A stretch of 64,000 nucleotides of DNA from Rhodocyclales bacterium (GCA_016235025.1 JACRMV010000002.1:62001-126000), one strand, 5' to 3'. Shown: positions 36,236 to 45,099, counted from the first letter of the stretch. The notes: generated by a model not told the origin, from the letters alone. Numbers and translations: made by a program.

Positions 36236-37194
36236 GCTGCGGCCTCCTTCTTGCTGCGGCGTGCGACCAGGCTCCACAGTCCCTTGGGCAGGAACAGGAT
36301 GAGCGCGAGCAGGACCACGCCCAGGGTCATCTGCCAGAAATGGGGCGCCTCCTGGATGGCGAAGGTGCGGATCACCGAGAACACGATTGCGCCGATAAAG
36401 GGTGCCGCGACGTGGCCGGTACCGCCGAGAATGGCAATGAACACGAACTCGCCCGAGGTGGTCCAGATCGCCATGTCGGGGTCGATATGACCGCTGGCGA
36501 GCGCCGTCAGCCCGCCGCCAAGGGCGGAGACGCCGGCGGCCACCACGTAGTTGACGAAGAGCACGGCCTGCGGTGAGATGCCGAGGAAATCGACGCGAAT
36601 CTCATTCTCGCGCACCGCCTCGGTGACGCGGCCCAGGCTGGAAATCATGAAACGGTGAAACCCGATGGCGGCGACAGCGGCAACCAGAACGGTGAGCAGA
36701 TACATGGTCCGCTTCCTTGCGTCGCCTTCGGGCACCCAGCCGAGGAAACTGGGCGGTACCACGTTGAAGCCGTCGGTCGAGCCCAGCGCGGAGGACTTGA
36801 CCAGCACGCCATAGAGGATCATCGACAGCGCCAGCGTCAGCATGGCGTAGAAGATTTCACGGTAGCGCGTCAGCAGCCAGCCGCAGGCGAGCGCCAGCAG
36901 GATCGCGGCGACCGTTCCCAGCGCCAGCAGCGCGAAGGCGTCGCCGATCCCCAGATACTGGGCGGCGAGACCGACGCCGTAGCCGCCGATGCAAAAGAAC
37001 AGCGCCTGGCCGAAGGACACCAGGCCGGCACGCATCTGGATCACGACGCCGAGCACCACCAGCGCCTTGGCCAGGGCCAGCGTGAGCAGAAAAGCCAGCC
37101 AGGCCGGCATCAGCCAGGCGCCGCCAGCGAACACGACTGCGGCCAGCAGCAGCGCCGGTTCAGTCCTTGAGGTAAAGAAGTTGCGAATAGACAT
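36232..37194 (-). CDS. livM: Branched-chain-type ABC transporter permease LivM
   Basis: 320 aa with about ten hydrophobic helices. The LivM family marks are GLVSFGQALFFCIGGYGVGLAAQ and NEIRVDFLGISPQAVLFVNYVVAAGVSALGGGLTAL, with the conserved coupling region. It abuts livH directly. It forms the channel with LivH. Confidence 0.93.
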   Translation of the reverse strand: MSIRNFFTSRTEPALLLAAVVFAGGAWLMPAWLAFLLTLALAKALVVLGVVIQMRAGLVSFGQALFFCIGGYGVGLAAQYLGIGDAFALLALGTVAAILLALACGWLLTRYREIFYAMLTLALSMILYGVLVKSSALGSTDGFNVVPPSFLGWVPEGDARKRTMYLLTVLVAAVAAIGFHRFMISSLGRVTEAVRENEIRVDFLGISPQAVLFVNYVVAAGVSALGGGLTALASGHIDPDMAIWTTSGEFVFIAILGGTGHVAAPFIGAIVFSVIRTFAIQEAPHFWQMTLGVVLLALILFLPKGLWSLVARRSKKEAAA

Positions 37195-38097
37195 TCAGAT
37201 TCTCCTGGCAAGGGTCTGCCCGAACAGTCCTTGCGGACGGATGGCCAGCACCAGAAACATCACGCCGTAGATGACGAACAGCTCGAACTCCGGCGCGACA
37301 TGGACCGCAAAGGACCGCGACAGGCCAACCAGAATGGCGCCTGCCGCGGCGCCGCCGATGCTGCCGAGGCCGCCGACCACCACTACGGCAAACGCCAGCA
37401 CGATGACTTCGACGCCGATCCCAGGCGTCACGGAAATCGCCGGCGCCGTCAGCGCCCCGGCCAGCGCACCGAGGACCGAACCAATGGCGAAGGTGGCGGC
37501 GAACATCGCGTTGACATTCACGCCCATGGCGACCGCGATCTCGCGATCATGAATCACCGCCCGCAGCAGGCGCCCCTTGTTGGTCCGGTTGAGCACGAAC
37601 CAGGCGGCGAGCCCCACCAGAACGGACACCGCGATCAGCACCAGGTCGTAGTTGGCGAAGCGCAGACTGCCGCCGACCGCCGTCTGCCCGAGCAACCGGT
37701 AGGGCTGGTAGGCGAAGTAGGGGTCGACACCCCAGACCAGCTTGGTGACGTCCTCGAGGATCAGCAGCAGGGCATAGGTGACGATGACCATCAGGATTTC
37801 GTCGCGGCCATGCAGGAAGCGCAGCAAGCCCTGCTCGATAATGATGCCGACGATGGCGCCGGCGACCAGCGCACAGCCGATCAGCAGCAGGAAACTCCAG
37901 TACGGATTGCCGTGCTCGCCGGAGAAATACCAGCCCACCAGCGAGGCGGCGGAATAGGCACCGATGGCGTAGAAACTGCCGTGCGCCATGTTGAGCACGC
38001 GCATCACGCCGTAGATGATGGTCAGCCCGGCGGCGACGAGAAACAACCACGAGGCATAGATGGCCCCGTCGATCAGGATTGCAAAAAAACTGCTCAT
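37195..38097 (-). CDS. livH: Branched-chain-type ABC transporter permease LivH
   Basis: 300 aa, eight or so helices. Conserved segments are GLTIIYGVMRVLNMAHGSFYAIGAY and the cytoplasmic loop LLRAVIHDREIAVAMGVNVN, followed by AGALTAPAISVTPGIG. The start at 38097 is supported by the family's N-terminus (FFAILIDGAIYASWLFLVA). It is preceded by the binding-protein gene 71 bp upstream. Confidence 0.93.
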   Translation of the reverse strand: MSSFFAILIDGAIYASWLFLVAAGLTIIYGVMRVLNMAHGSFYAIGAYSAASLVGWYFSGEHGNPYWSFLLLIGCALVAGAIVGIIIEQGLLRFLHGRDEILMVIVTYALLLILEDVTKLVWGVDPYFAYQPYRLLGQTAVGGSLRFANYDLVLIAVSVLVGLAAWFVLNRTNKGRLLRAVIHDREIAVAMGVNVNAMFAATFAIGSVLGALAGALTAPAISVTPGIGVEVIVLAFAVVVVGGLGSIGGAAAGAILVGLSRSFAVHVAPEFELFVIYGVMFLVLAIRPQGLFGQTLARRI

Positions 38098-38168
38098 GAG
38101 ACTCCCTTCAGGGCGAGGCAAACTGCCTCGCCCTGGCACGCGGATTTCAGTCGATAGGTGCTGCCGGT

Positions 38169-39491
38169 TTAGCTACACTTGGCGCCCGGGAAGCCTGCCT
38201 TGATCCAGTCCGCAGGGTTGCTGCCGTCCGGCGGCATCAGGCATTCGCCGGCATAGGTCTTGACCTTGGTGACGCTGGCCTTGCCTGTTTTGGCGTCGAA
38301 CTGGTACTCGCCGAAGGAGACGCTCTGCACCGCCTGATGGCCCTTGGAGCGGGACATATGCACGGTGCCGCTGGGCGCTTCAAACGTAAGTCCGGCCAGT
38401 CCCTGGACGATATTCTCGGCAGTGGGCATGGCACCGACCTTGGCGGTCTTCTCGGCCGCCGCCTTGAGGCCGAGAATGGCCTGCACCATCTTGTAGGCCG
38501 GGTAGGTCGGCGGTTCCTTGAACTGCGCGGTGAAGGCCGGGCGGAACCAATCGTTGAGGGCATTCTTCGGCGCGAACACGCCGAAGGGGCCACGGCCGCC
38601 GAGGACGGTGCCGTTGGGGACGTTGGCCTTGAAGTGTTCGATGCCCGTCTCGCCGGCGGTCAGCACGGCGACGGACTTGTCGAACAGGCCGCGCGCGCCG
38701 CCCTGCAGCATCAGCGCTTCCATGTCGCCGCCCCAGAAGCTGGAGTGGATCAGGTCCGGATTGCTCACCGAAATGGCCGAGATTTCCGCGCCGTACTGGC
38801 CTTGTCCGAGTTTCGGCCATTGCTCCGAAACGACCTTGGTTTCGGGCTTGATCTGCTTGAGGGCGAGGTTGAAGTCGTTCCAGGAATCCTGGCCCCAGGC
38901 GTAGTTCTGCTGGATGCTGGCGACGGTCTTGACGTTCGGCCGGGTTTCCGCGATGTAGCGCGCGGCGGCGACGTTATCGACAACCGCGTCGAGGCCGGTG
39001 CGGAACAGGAATTTGGGATTCTTGACGGTTTCGAAAACCTTGGAAGTACCGCAGTCGAAGAAGATCGTGGGAACACCCAGTTCCTCCACTGCCGGCGCGA
39101 TGGCGATGCAATCGCCGGAGGAAATGTAGCCGATCACCGCGTCGACCTTCTGGCGCTGCACCAAATTGCGGAATTCCTCGGTCTGCTTGGTTGCGCCGCC
39201 GGCCTCGTCGATGATCACGGTTTCGATCTCGATGCCATTGATGCCCTTCTTGCCGTAGGGAGCCGGCAGCTTGCCGGCATTGAGTGCTTCCACCGCAAGT
39301 TTTGCCGCGTTTGCCGCCGGCACGCCGAAGGGACCGGCGGCCGCACCGGACAAAAAAGTGACGATGCCGATGCGATATTTTCCGTTGTCGGCGGCTAGGG
39401 CGGAGGTGGAGACCCCCGCTGCCAGGGCAAGGGCGGTGGCGATGGCGGAAAGGCGGAAGCTGGGGCGCGAAAGGCACGGTGAGGCTTGCAT
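38169..39491 (-). CDS. LIV-type periplasmic substrate-binding protein
   Basis: 440 aa with a signal peptide (cleavage after STSALA), then a type I periplasmic binding fold: IGIVTFLSGAAAGPFGVPAANAAKLAVE, VIIDEAGGATKQTEEFRNLV, and IGYISSGDCIAIAPAVEELGVP. It belongs to the LivK/amide-urea group but is longer than E. coli LivK. It should set the specificity of LivHMGF. The ligand cannot be read from the sequence; proteins of this group bind amino acids, aromatic acids, urea and other small acids. Confidence 0.9.
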   Translation of the reverse strand: MQASPCLSRPSFRLSAIATALALAAGVSTSALAADNGKYRIGIVTFLSGAAAGPFGVPAANAAKLAVEALNAGKLPAPYGKKGINGIEIETVIIDEAGGATKQTEEFRNLVQRQKVDAVIGYISSGDCIAIAPAVEELGVPTIFFDCGTSKVFETVKNPKFLFRTGLDAVVDNVAAARYIAETRPNVKTVASIQQNYAWGQDSWNDFNLALKQIKPETKVVSEQWPKLGQGQYGAEISAISVSNPDLIHSSFWGGDMEALMLQGGARGLFDKSVAVLTAGETGIEHFKANVPNGTVLGGRGPFGVFAPKNALNDWFRPAFTAQFKEPPTYPAYKMVQAILGLKAAAEKTAKVGAMPTAENIVQGLAGLTFEAPSGTVHMSRSKGHQAVQSVSFGEYQFDAKTGKASVTKVKTYAGECLMPPDGSNPADWIKAGFPGAKCS

Positions 39492-39500
39492 TGATGTCTC

Positions 39501-40883
39501 CTATTGGATTGGTATGGGTGGTGGGGCGGTACTAGCGGTGTCGCCGCGCGCACGGGCGCGGCGGGAACGAACAAGGTCGAGCGGCGGTTGCAATTCTTCG
39601 GCGCGATACACCACCCAGCGACCGAGCATGACCTTGGCCGGCGCAAAGGCGCTGTTGGGCACCACCTCGCCAATGGCCTGGGCCTGGACGATCTGGTGGG
39701 TTTCCGCATCGATATGGGAGACGTAACCTTCGGGGTCTTCGGGCAGGCTCATGTGCAAGCCTTCGAGGGTGCGAATCAACTGTTCGTTGCCGGCCCGTGT
39801 GCCGGCCAGTGCCATGGCCTGGCCGATGGCCCGGATGCCGGCATAGGCGCCTTCGGCGGCATAGGTCGGAAAGCGCCCTTCGAGGCGGTGGAAATCGTCT
39901 ACGAACTTGCGGTTGCGTGCGGTCTCCGGCCAGTTGTTGTGGTGCCGCGCCGAGAGGATCAGCCCGGGCGGAGCCTGCTCACCGAGAGAAGCGAGTACGT
40001 CGAAATTGCCACCGGTGTCGAAGTTGGCCAGCCGGGCCTTGTCGAGCAAACCGGAAGAAAGCGCCTGCTTGAGGAAGGCGATGAAATCACCGCCCCACAG
40101 CGCCGTCACGATGACGTCGGGTTTGGCCGCCTTCAGTTCGGCGATATAGGCGGTGTAGTCAGGCTCGTACAGGCGCGGCCAGAGGTGGCCGGCCATCTCG
40201 TAGCGAACGCCGCGGCTGGCCATGGCGTCTTCGAGATCGCGCCAGGCGATGTGACCGTAATCGTAGTCGGGCCCGATGAAAGCCAGGCGTCGCCAGCCAC
40301 TGGTCTTCTGCAAGTCGGCGAGATAGCGGGCACCGGCCGCCATCGAGGTGTAGGTGTCGTTGGAAACGCGGAAATAGTGGCGGTGGAAATCCTCGATGGT
40401 CAGGCGCGAGGAGGCATGGTCGGTGCCGATCATGATCACCTGGCGCGCACGCGAGACGCGGCTGACGGCCTGGGCAACGCCGGAACTGACCACGCCGCAG
40501 AGAAAGCGCACCTTGTCGCGGGCGATGAAATTTTCCGCGATGCGCGTCGCGACCGAGGCCTTGGAGCGGTCGTCCTCGACCAGAATGCGCAGCTTCGGGG
40601 CCGTTCCCGGCGGCAACTCCGTCGCCAGATCGGCCAATGCCAGCTTCATGCCGGCGATGCTGTCGCGGCCATAGATCGCGGCGCGTCCGGCGAGCGGAAA
40701 CATGCAGCCGACCGTGGCGTCGGCCGTGCGCGGCGATGCGCCGATTTCGATTCGGGCCTGGCCCGGGATCGACCAGGCGACCGCCGCGAGGGAAATCGCC
40801 AGCCGAACCCGCCATGCAGCACGGCGCCCGGTTGCGAGCAGCAGATCGGTAAGGCGCTTGCTGAAAAATAGTGGAAACAACAT
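39501..40883 (-). CDS. Second LIV-type substrate-binding protein, first gene of the cargo operon
   Basis: 460 aa from ATG 40883, which has a strong GGAGG five bases upstream; an ATG at 40907 lacks one. An N-terminal signal or anchor (ending AWSIPGQA) precedes a type I periplasmic binding fold: VGCMFPLAGRAAIYGRDSIAGMKLALAD, FLCGVVSSGVAQAVSRV and the DYGHIAWRDLEDAMASRG region. It differs clearly from the downstream binding protein, so the operon carries two receptors, either for different ligands of one transporter or one for sensing. It follows a sigma54 promoter. Confidence 0.87.
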   Translation of the reverse strand: MLFPLFFSKRLTDLLLATGRRAAWRVRLAISLAAVAWSIPGQARIEIGASPRTADATVGCMFPLAGRAAIYGRDSIAGMKLALADLATELPPGTAPKLRILVEDDRSKASVATRIAENFIARDKVRFLCGVVSSGVAQAVSRVSRARQVIMIGTDHASSRLTIEDFHRHYFRVSNDTYTSMAAGARYLADLQKTSGWRRLAFIGPDYDYGHIAWRDLEDAMASRGVRYEMAGHLWPRLYEPDYTAYIAELKAAKPDVIVTALWGGDFIAFLKQALSSGLLDKARLANFDTGGNFDVLASLGEQAPPGLILSARHHNNWPETARNRKFVDDFHRLEGRFPTYAAEGAYAGIRAIGQAMALAGTRAGNEQLIRTLEGLHMSLPEDPEGYVSHIDAETHQIVQAQAIGEVVPNSAFAPAKVMLGRWVVYRAEELQPPLDLVRSRRARARGDTASTAPPPIPIQ

Positions 40884-40965
40884 TTTCTCCTCCGCTGGAT
40901 GGGCCATGAAAGCGCCTATTGTGATCGCTAAGGGCGGTGTTCATGGGTCAGCACGGGGAGGTATC

Positions 40966-40980
40966 GCAAGGCGTGTGCCA
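40966..40980 (-). promoter_or_regulatory. Sigma54 (-24/-12) promoter of the cargo operon
   Basis: On the minus strand the sequence reads TGGCAC-ACGCC-TTGC, a perfect match to the sigma54 core TGGCAC-N5-TTGC (GG and GC ten bases apart). Transcription would begin near 40954, about 70 bp before the chosen start of the first binding-protein gene. An NtrC-family activator is encoded immediately upstream. Confidence 0.9.
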
Positions 40981-41078
40981 TGCGCCCGGGCAACAAGGCA
41001 AAACGCTTGCCTGACAGGCGAATAGGAGCAATCCGGGAATGCGGGCCGTCGTCCGCGCGCTTAACCAGGGCTCCGCAA

Positions 41079-41095
41079 TGAGCGGAAACCGCTCA
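41079..41095. promoter_or_regulatory. Palindromic upstream activator site 1
   Basis: TGAGCGGAAACCGCTCA, two 7-bp half-sites around AAA. Its centre is about 133 bp upstream of the predicted sigma54 start. An identical copy follows 41 bp away (centre to centre), close to four helical turns, the arrangement expected for dimers of a sigma54 activator. Confidence 0.8.
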
Positions 41096-41119
41096 ACTAT
41101 GATCGATGTGAACTTGCCA

Positions 41120-41136
41120 TGAGCGGAAACCGCTCA
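41120..41136. promoter_or_regulatory. Palindromic upstream activator site 2
   Basis: Second exact copy of TGAGCGGAAACCGCTCA. Its last three bases are the stop codon of the response-regulator gene (minus strand), so the activator's presumed operator is built into the end of its own gene. Confidence 0.8.
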
Positions 41137-42516
41137 TACGATGCCTAGCCTTTGCAGGCGTCGCTTGAAGGCGTGCCTCGATATGCCAAGGTGATCTGCG
41201 GCACGGCCCTTGTGGCCGCCGCATTGCTCAAGAGCCGAGAGGAGAAGATCGCGTTCCGCATCGGCAAGGGTAGTGCCGATGGATGCGCTGGTTCGACCGG
41301 GTGCAGCGGTAGCAACATTTCCGCCAACCGGTGCCGATTGATCTATCGGCCTCATCTCGGCAATCTCCGCAGGCAGGTCCGCGATACCGATCTCCCGGCC
41401 CGGAAACAGGATGGTCAGGCGCTCGACGAGATTTTTCAGTTCCCGCACATTGCCCGGCCAGCGATAGCCTGCCAGCAGTTTTCCGGCCGCATCGGCGAGG
41501 CGAATCGGCACCACCCCTTCCTCGTGGGCGTAGTGGTGGGCGAAATGCTCGGCCAGTTGCACGACATCGTCACCCCGTGTGCGCAGGGCAGGAACTTTCA
41601 GGCACATGACGTTGAGGCGGTAGTAGAGGTCCTCGCGGAAGCGTCCGGCGGCCACCTCGGCAGCCAGGTCACGGTTGGTCGCGGCGACCACTCGGACATC
41701 GGCCTGGAGGGAGCGCGTCGAGCCGATGGGGCGGTACTGGCCGTCTTCGAGGAAATGCAGGAGCTTGGCCTGAAGGCTGAGCGGCATTTCCCCGATCTCG
41801 TCGAGGAACAGCGTGCCCTTGTCGGCCAGGCTGACCAGACCGACTCGCCGCTGGTGCGCGCCGGTGTAGGCGCCCTTTTCCGCGCCGAACAATTCGGCTT
41901 CTATCAATTGTTCCGGCAGCGACGCGCAGTTCACCTCGATGAAGGCCCCGACCGCGCGTGTGCTGCCCGCATGTATGGCTTTCGCCACGAGCGCCTTGCC
42001 GGTGCCGGATTCGCCAAGCACCAGGATGCGGGTGGTACTGCTGGCGGCAATGCGCTCGACGGTGGCGGCCAACTCGCGCATCGCGGCACTGGCGCCCACC
42101 AGCCCCGTGTTGCGTAAGGCGGCCCGACGGTGGAAATCGATTTCGACGGCCATCTGCCCTCGTTCGAGGACAGTGCGTATGGTGTGCAGTAGGTCGTCGA
42201 GATCGAAAGGCTTGGTGAGGTAATCGGCCGCGCCCATCTTGACGGCCTTGACTGCGGCACGCGTATCGCCGTGGGCCGAGATCATGATCACCTGCGGCCC
42301 GCCCTTGGTCGGCTGCATCGCTTCGAGGACTTCCAGCCCGGTCCGGTCGGGAAGACGCAGATCGAGCAGCACCAGGTCGGGCCGCAAGTCCGCCACGGCT
42401 TTCAATCCAGCCAGCGCGGTGCCGGCGCCATGGACGGTGTAGCCTTCTTCTTCGAGCGCGAAGGAGAGGGAACTGACGAGGCTGCTCTCGTCGTCGATGA
42501 TCAGGATGCTTGGCAT
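41134..42516 (-). CDS. NtrC-family sigma54-dependent response regulator
   Basis: 460 aa. An N-terminal receiver ([12 protein letters not shown], phospho-acceptor in [13 protein letters not shown], Thr/Ser and Lys in YLTKPF) is followed by an AAA+ domain: Walker [16 protein letters not shown], sigma54-contact loop GAYTGA (a variant of GAFTGA), Walker [10 protein letters not shown]. It ends in a Fis-type helix-turn-helix ending [17 protein letters not shown]. It overlaps the kinase gene by 16 bp and lies just upstream of a sigma54 promoter with two palindromes, so it very likely activates the transport/dehydrogenase operon. Confidence 0.95.
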   Translation of the reverse strand: MPSILIIDDESSLVSSLSFALEEEGYTVHGAGTALAGLKAVADLRPDLVLLDLRLPDRTGLEVLEAMQPTKGGPQVIMISAHGDTRAAVKAVKMGAADYLTKPFDLDDLLHTIRTVLERGQMAVEIDFHRRAALRNTGLVGASAAMRELAATVERIAASSTTRILVLGESGTGKALVAKAIHAGSTRAVGAFIEVNCASLPEQLIEAELFGAEKGAYTGAHQRRVGLVSLADKGTLFLDEIGEMPLSLQAKLLHFLEDGQYRPIGSTRSLQADVRVVAATNRDLAAEVAAGRFREDLYYRLNVMCLKVPALRTRGDDVVQLAEHFAHHYAHEEGVVPIRLADAAGKLLAGYRWPGNVRELKNLVERLTILFPGREIGIADLPAEIAEMRPIDQSAPVGGNVATAAPGRTSASIGTTLADAERDLLLSALEQCGGHKGRAADHLGISRHAFKRRLQRLGIV

Positions 42517-44210
42517 GACGGGGCTTGGTGGGGCGTGGCCGGGTTTGGCAATGGAAGCAGAACGCGAACCACGGTACCGTGTCCGGGTGCGCTGTCAATA
42601 GTCATCTGACCACCGTTCAACTCGCACAGCTGGCGCGAAATGCTGAGTCCGAGGCCGACGCCCTTGGTCTTGGTGGTGAAGAAGGGATCGCTGACCCGGT
42701 TCAGGAGTTCCGCCGGAATTCCGCAGCCCGTGTCCTTGACCTCAATGGCGATTCGTCCCTGTTCAGTCGTCGCCCGCAATATAACCGCCCCATTGGCCGG
42801 GGTCGCCTGAACAGCATTCAATGCCAGGTTGAGGACAACCTGTTGCAGGTGATCCGGGTCCGCCCACAGTTCGAGATCGGGGTTGCCCTGGCAACTGAAA
42901 TGCACGCCGCGCGCCTGGGCTTCCGGTTCAATGATGGCGGAGACGCGCCGGGCCAGTTCGCGCACCGACACGGCACCGGGCGCCGGCGGGCGCGGCCGGC
43001 CGAAGTCGACCAGATCGCTGACGACGCGTGCGAGGCGATCGATTTCGCCTTCCATCTCCCCCAGCAACTGCGCGCGCTTGGGGTCGCTCTCGCGCCGCGC
43101 CAGCGCCTGGACGCTGGTCTTGATGGCCGCCAGCGGGTTGCGAATCTCGTGTGCAATCCCACTGGCGAATTCGCCGAGCACCGCGAGCTTCTCCAGGCGC
43201 ACGGCGCGTTCCAGATGCTCCTTGAGCTTGCTCGACATGGCGTTGAAAGCGTGCGACACGGATGCAATTTCGTCGCTGCCGTGCTCGGCGATGCGGTGGT
43301 CGAGTTGCCCCGAGGAAATTGCCTTCGCCCCGCTCAGGAGCAGCCCGATACGCTGCCGCAACTGTCGCGACAGACGGTAGAACAGCAACACGATCAGCGC
43401 GGCGCTGACCAGCGCGGCGATCAGCAGCACCCGCCGTTCGAGCGCGAAGGATTTGAGTATGGCCATCGACTCGATTTCAAGCAGCGGGCGCCAGCCGGGC
43501 AAAATTTCCGGGCCGGCGATGATCTCTCCGTGAGCGACTGCTGCCTGGCCGACCGTGTTGAAATCGCCGGCGGGCGTGCGCAGCAACGGTTGTAGCGCGC
43601 CGGCCGCGGCGTTGGCGCCGAGTTGTTCGGTAAGCGAAGCGAGGCGCACGTGCAAGGCGATATAGCCGGTAACCTGGTCGGGCTGCCGCCCGTGCAACGG
43701 GTGGCGCAACAACAACCAACCGGAATCGCCTCCTGTTGCCGGCATGGGACCGATGATCTCGGTCTCGCCCAGCGTCGTCTTCGGCAGCCCGGCAGTGGCG
43801 AAGGGGCGGTCGGCCCAGTAGGGCGGACCCGATGCCGCCTGGCCGGGTACCGCGAGTTGCAAGTGACCGTCCGCCGCGAAGAAAAGGATGCCATAGAGAT
43901 CCGGCAAGTCGGATTCGATCTGCAACAAGGCCGCCACCTCGTCGCTCGTCTCGCCCTTGCGGGCGCTCGCAAAGCCCGAGATTCCCGGGTAATTCGCCAG
44001 GGTCTCGATCTGGTAGCGACGCGCCTCGACATAGGCACCCAGGCGGTTCGCGGTCGCCGTCAGATGCGTCGAAATCTTGTCGCCCAGCAATTGCTCAAGC
44101 GCGTTTCCAGTGAACCGATCATAGAGCAGTCCGATCGCCACTACGGGCAGCGTGGACGCCAGCACCGACAGGATCACGTAGCGGCGAACGATGCTCTTCT
44201 CTATGACCAT
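42501..44210 (-). CDS. Sensor histidine kinase with extracytoplasmic sensing domain
   Basis: 569 aa. It has a first membrane helix (about 10-30), a periplasmic sensor of about 230 residues (Cache-like by layout), a second helix (about 275-297), HAMP (SSGQLDHRIAEHGSDEIASVSHAFN), a HisKA domain with the phospho-histidine in GEFASGIAHEIRNPLAAIK, and an HATPase domain (LNLALNAVQATP, KDTGCGIPAELL, KTKGVGLGLSISRQL). It is paired with the overlapping sigma54 regulator gene. The periplasmic sensor suggests the signal is the external substrate or its lactone hydrolysis product; that is inference. Confidence 0.93.
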   Translation of the reverse strand: MVIEKSIVRRYVILSVLASTLPVVAIGLLYDRFTGNALEQLLGDKISTHLTATANRLGAYVEARRYQIETLANYPGISGFASARKGETSDEVAALLQIESDLPDLYGILFFAADGHLQLAVPGQAASGPPYWADRPFATAGLPKTTLGETEIIGPMPATGGDSGWLLLRHPLHGRQPDQVTGYIALHVRLASLTEQLGANAAAGALQPLLRTPAGDFNTVGQAAVAHGEIIAGPEILPGWRPLLEIESMAILKSFALERRVLLIAALVSAALIVLLFYRLSRQLRQRIGLLLSGAKAISSGQLDHRIAEHGSDEIASVSHAFNAMSSKLKEHLERAVRLEKLAVLGEFASGIAHEIRNPLAAIKTSVQALARRESDPKRAQLLGEMEGEIDRLARVVSDLVDFGRPRPPAPGAVSVRELARRVSAIIEPEAQARGVHFSCQGNPDLELWADPDHLQQVVLNLALNAVQATPANGAVILRATTEQGRIAIEVKDTGCGIPAELLNRVSDPFFTTKTKGVGLGLSISRQLCELNGGQMTIDSAPGHGTVVRVLLPLPNPATPHQAPSCQAS

Positions 44211-44252
44211 GACTCGTCGAGGATTGCCGGGAAAGGCGGACTTGCACTCTAA

Positions 44253-44268
44253 AGCAAAATTCTTGCCG
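44253..44268 (-). promoter_or_regulatory. Possible weaker sigma54 promoter of the kinase/regulator genes
   Basis: On the minus strand CGGCAAGAATTTTGCT keeps the invariant GG and GC dinucleotides ten bases apart and the TTGC block, but departs from TGGCAC at two of six -24 positions. It ends 42 bp before the kinase start codon, so it could allow autoregulation. A copy of the 17-bp palindrome was not found upstream. Confidence 0.4.
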
Positions 44269-44493
44269 ATCCAGATCAGAATTCACTGTGAGCAACTTTG
44301 CCAAGCTCAAAGGCCGCATAGCGGTGCGATGCCGTCATTGCCTTTCCATATGTCATCAGTCGCCTTTGGGCACTTATGCAAGAGACCGTCGCTTTTCAGA
44401 GTTCGCTGCTGGAAAGCGGCCGTACAAATCCTGATTCCCGAAAGCCAGGCGCCGCTGCGCAGCGGCAGTAGTGCTAACAGCGATCTGACTTCG

Positions 44494-44658
44494 CTAGAAC
44501 TTCGCTCTTCGCCGGGCGGCCCCTTCTGCTCTGGTCCCTACTGCGCAAAATAACTTGCCGATACGGTCGAGCACGCGCTGGCGGTCCCGCTGCGTGGAGT
44601 TGCTGCCGTCGCGATTGCGATCGCAGAGCTGCTTCAAAGCATAGTTCAGATCCCGCAT
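44494..44658 (-). pseudogene. Truncated N-terminus of a second phage-type integrase
   Basis: A 54-codon frame beginning MRDLNYALKQLCDRNRDGSN and continuing with TQRDRQRVLDRIGKL. This resembles the N-terminal core-binding domain of a plasmid/ICE-type integrase family whose members typically start RDLNYxLKQLCxRNRDGS. After about 37 residues the resemblance stops, and no catalytic domain follows in any frame on the downstream (left) side. It is probably a relic of another mobile element at the edge of the cargo. Confidence 0.6.
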
Positions 44659-45099
44659 CTCGTCCTCGCCAGGTTCAATTCCTTTCCGCCATGTGCTGCC
44701 CCAATATTTCTGTCCATTTCCTTCTGCTCTTTGCTGCTGGTGTGTGAAGCCTGTCCGGTAAGTGTTTCTGTCCGTCCCGAACGCCTAAGCGTGGCGGGAG
44801 ATTCGAGGGACCCGGGACACCACTCCCGTTTCGTGCCGTTTGCTTTGCTGCTTGCCACCGCGGCACGCGGCATTGGCGTCGATGGTGCTTCCTGTAGGAA
44901 GCCGGTTCATCGAAGTGAGCCCTTGACCCAGGACTCGGAGGTGCGCCATAGCGGCGCGGCTTCGGACTGAGCCCGCGGGGAGCGGGCAGGTAGAAGGACC
45001 GTATTGCGCGGTCCAGCAGGGCGGCGGGTCAGGGAGCCCGTCACTTGGGGTCGTCACTTGCGCCAGCGACCGGAAAGCCTTGTCAGCTGGGGCATTGAG

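Noticed and set aside
44646-45057. Overlapping short frames on the minus strand near 44.7-45.0 kb as real genes
   Set aside because: Two frames of 60-90 codons overlap each other and precede the integrase fragment. They look like leader sequence of the decayed integrase rather than genes.
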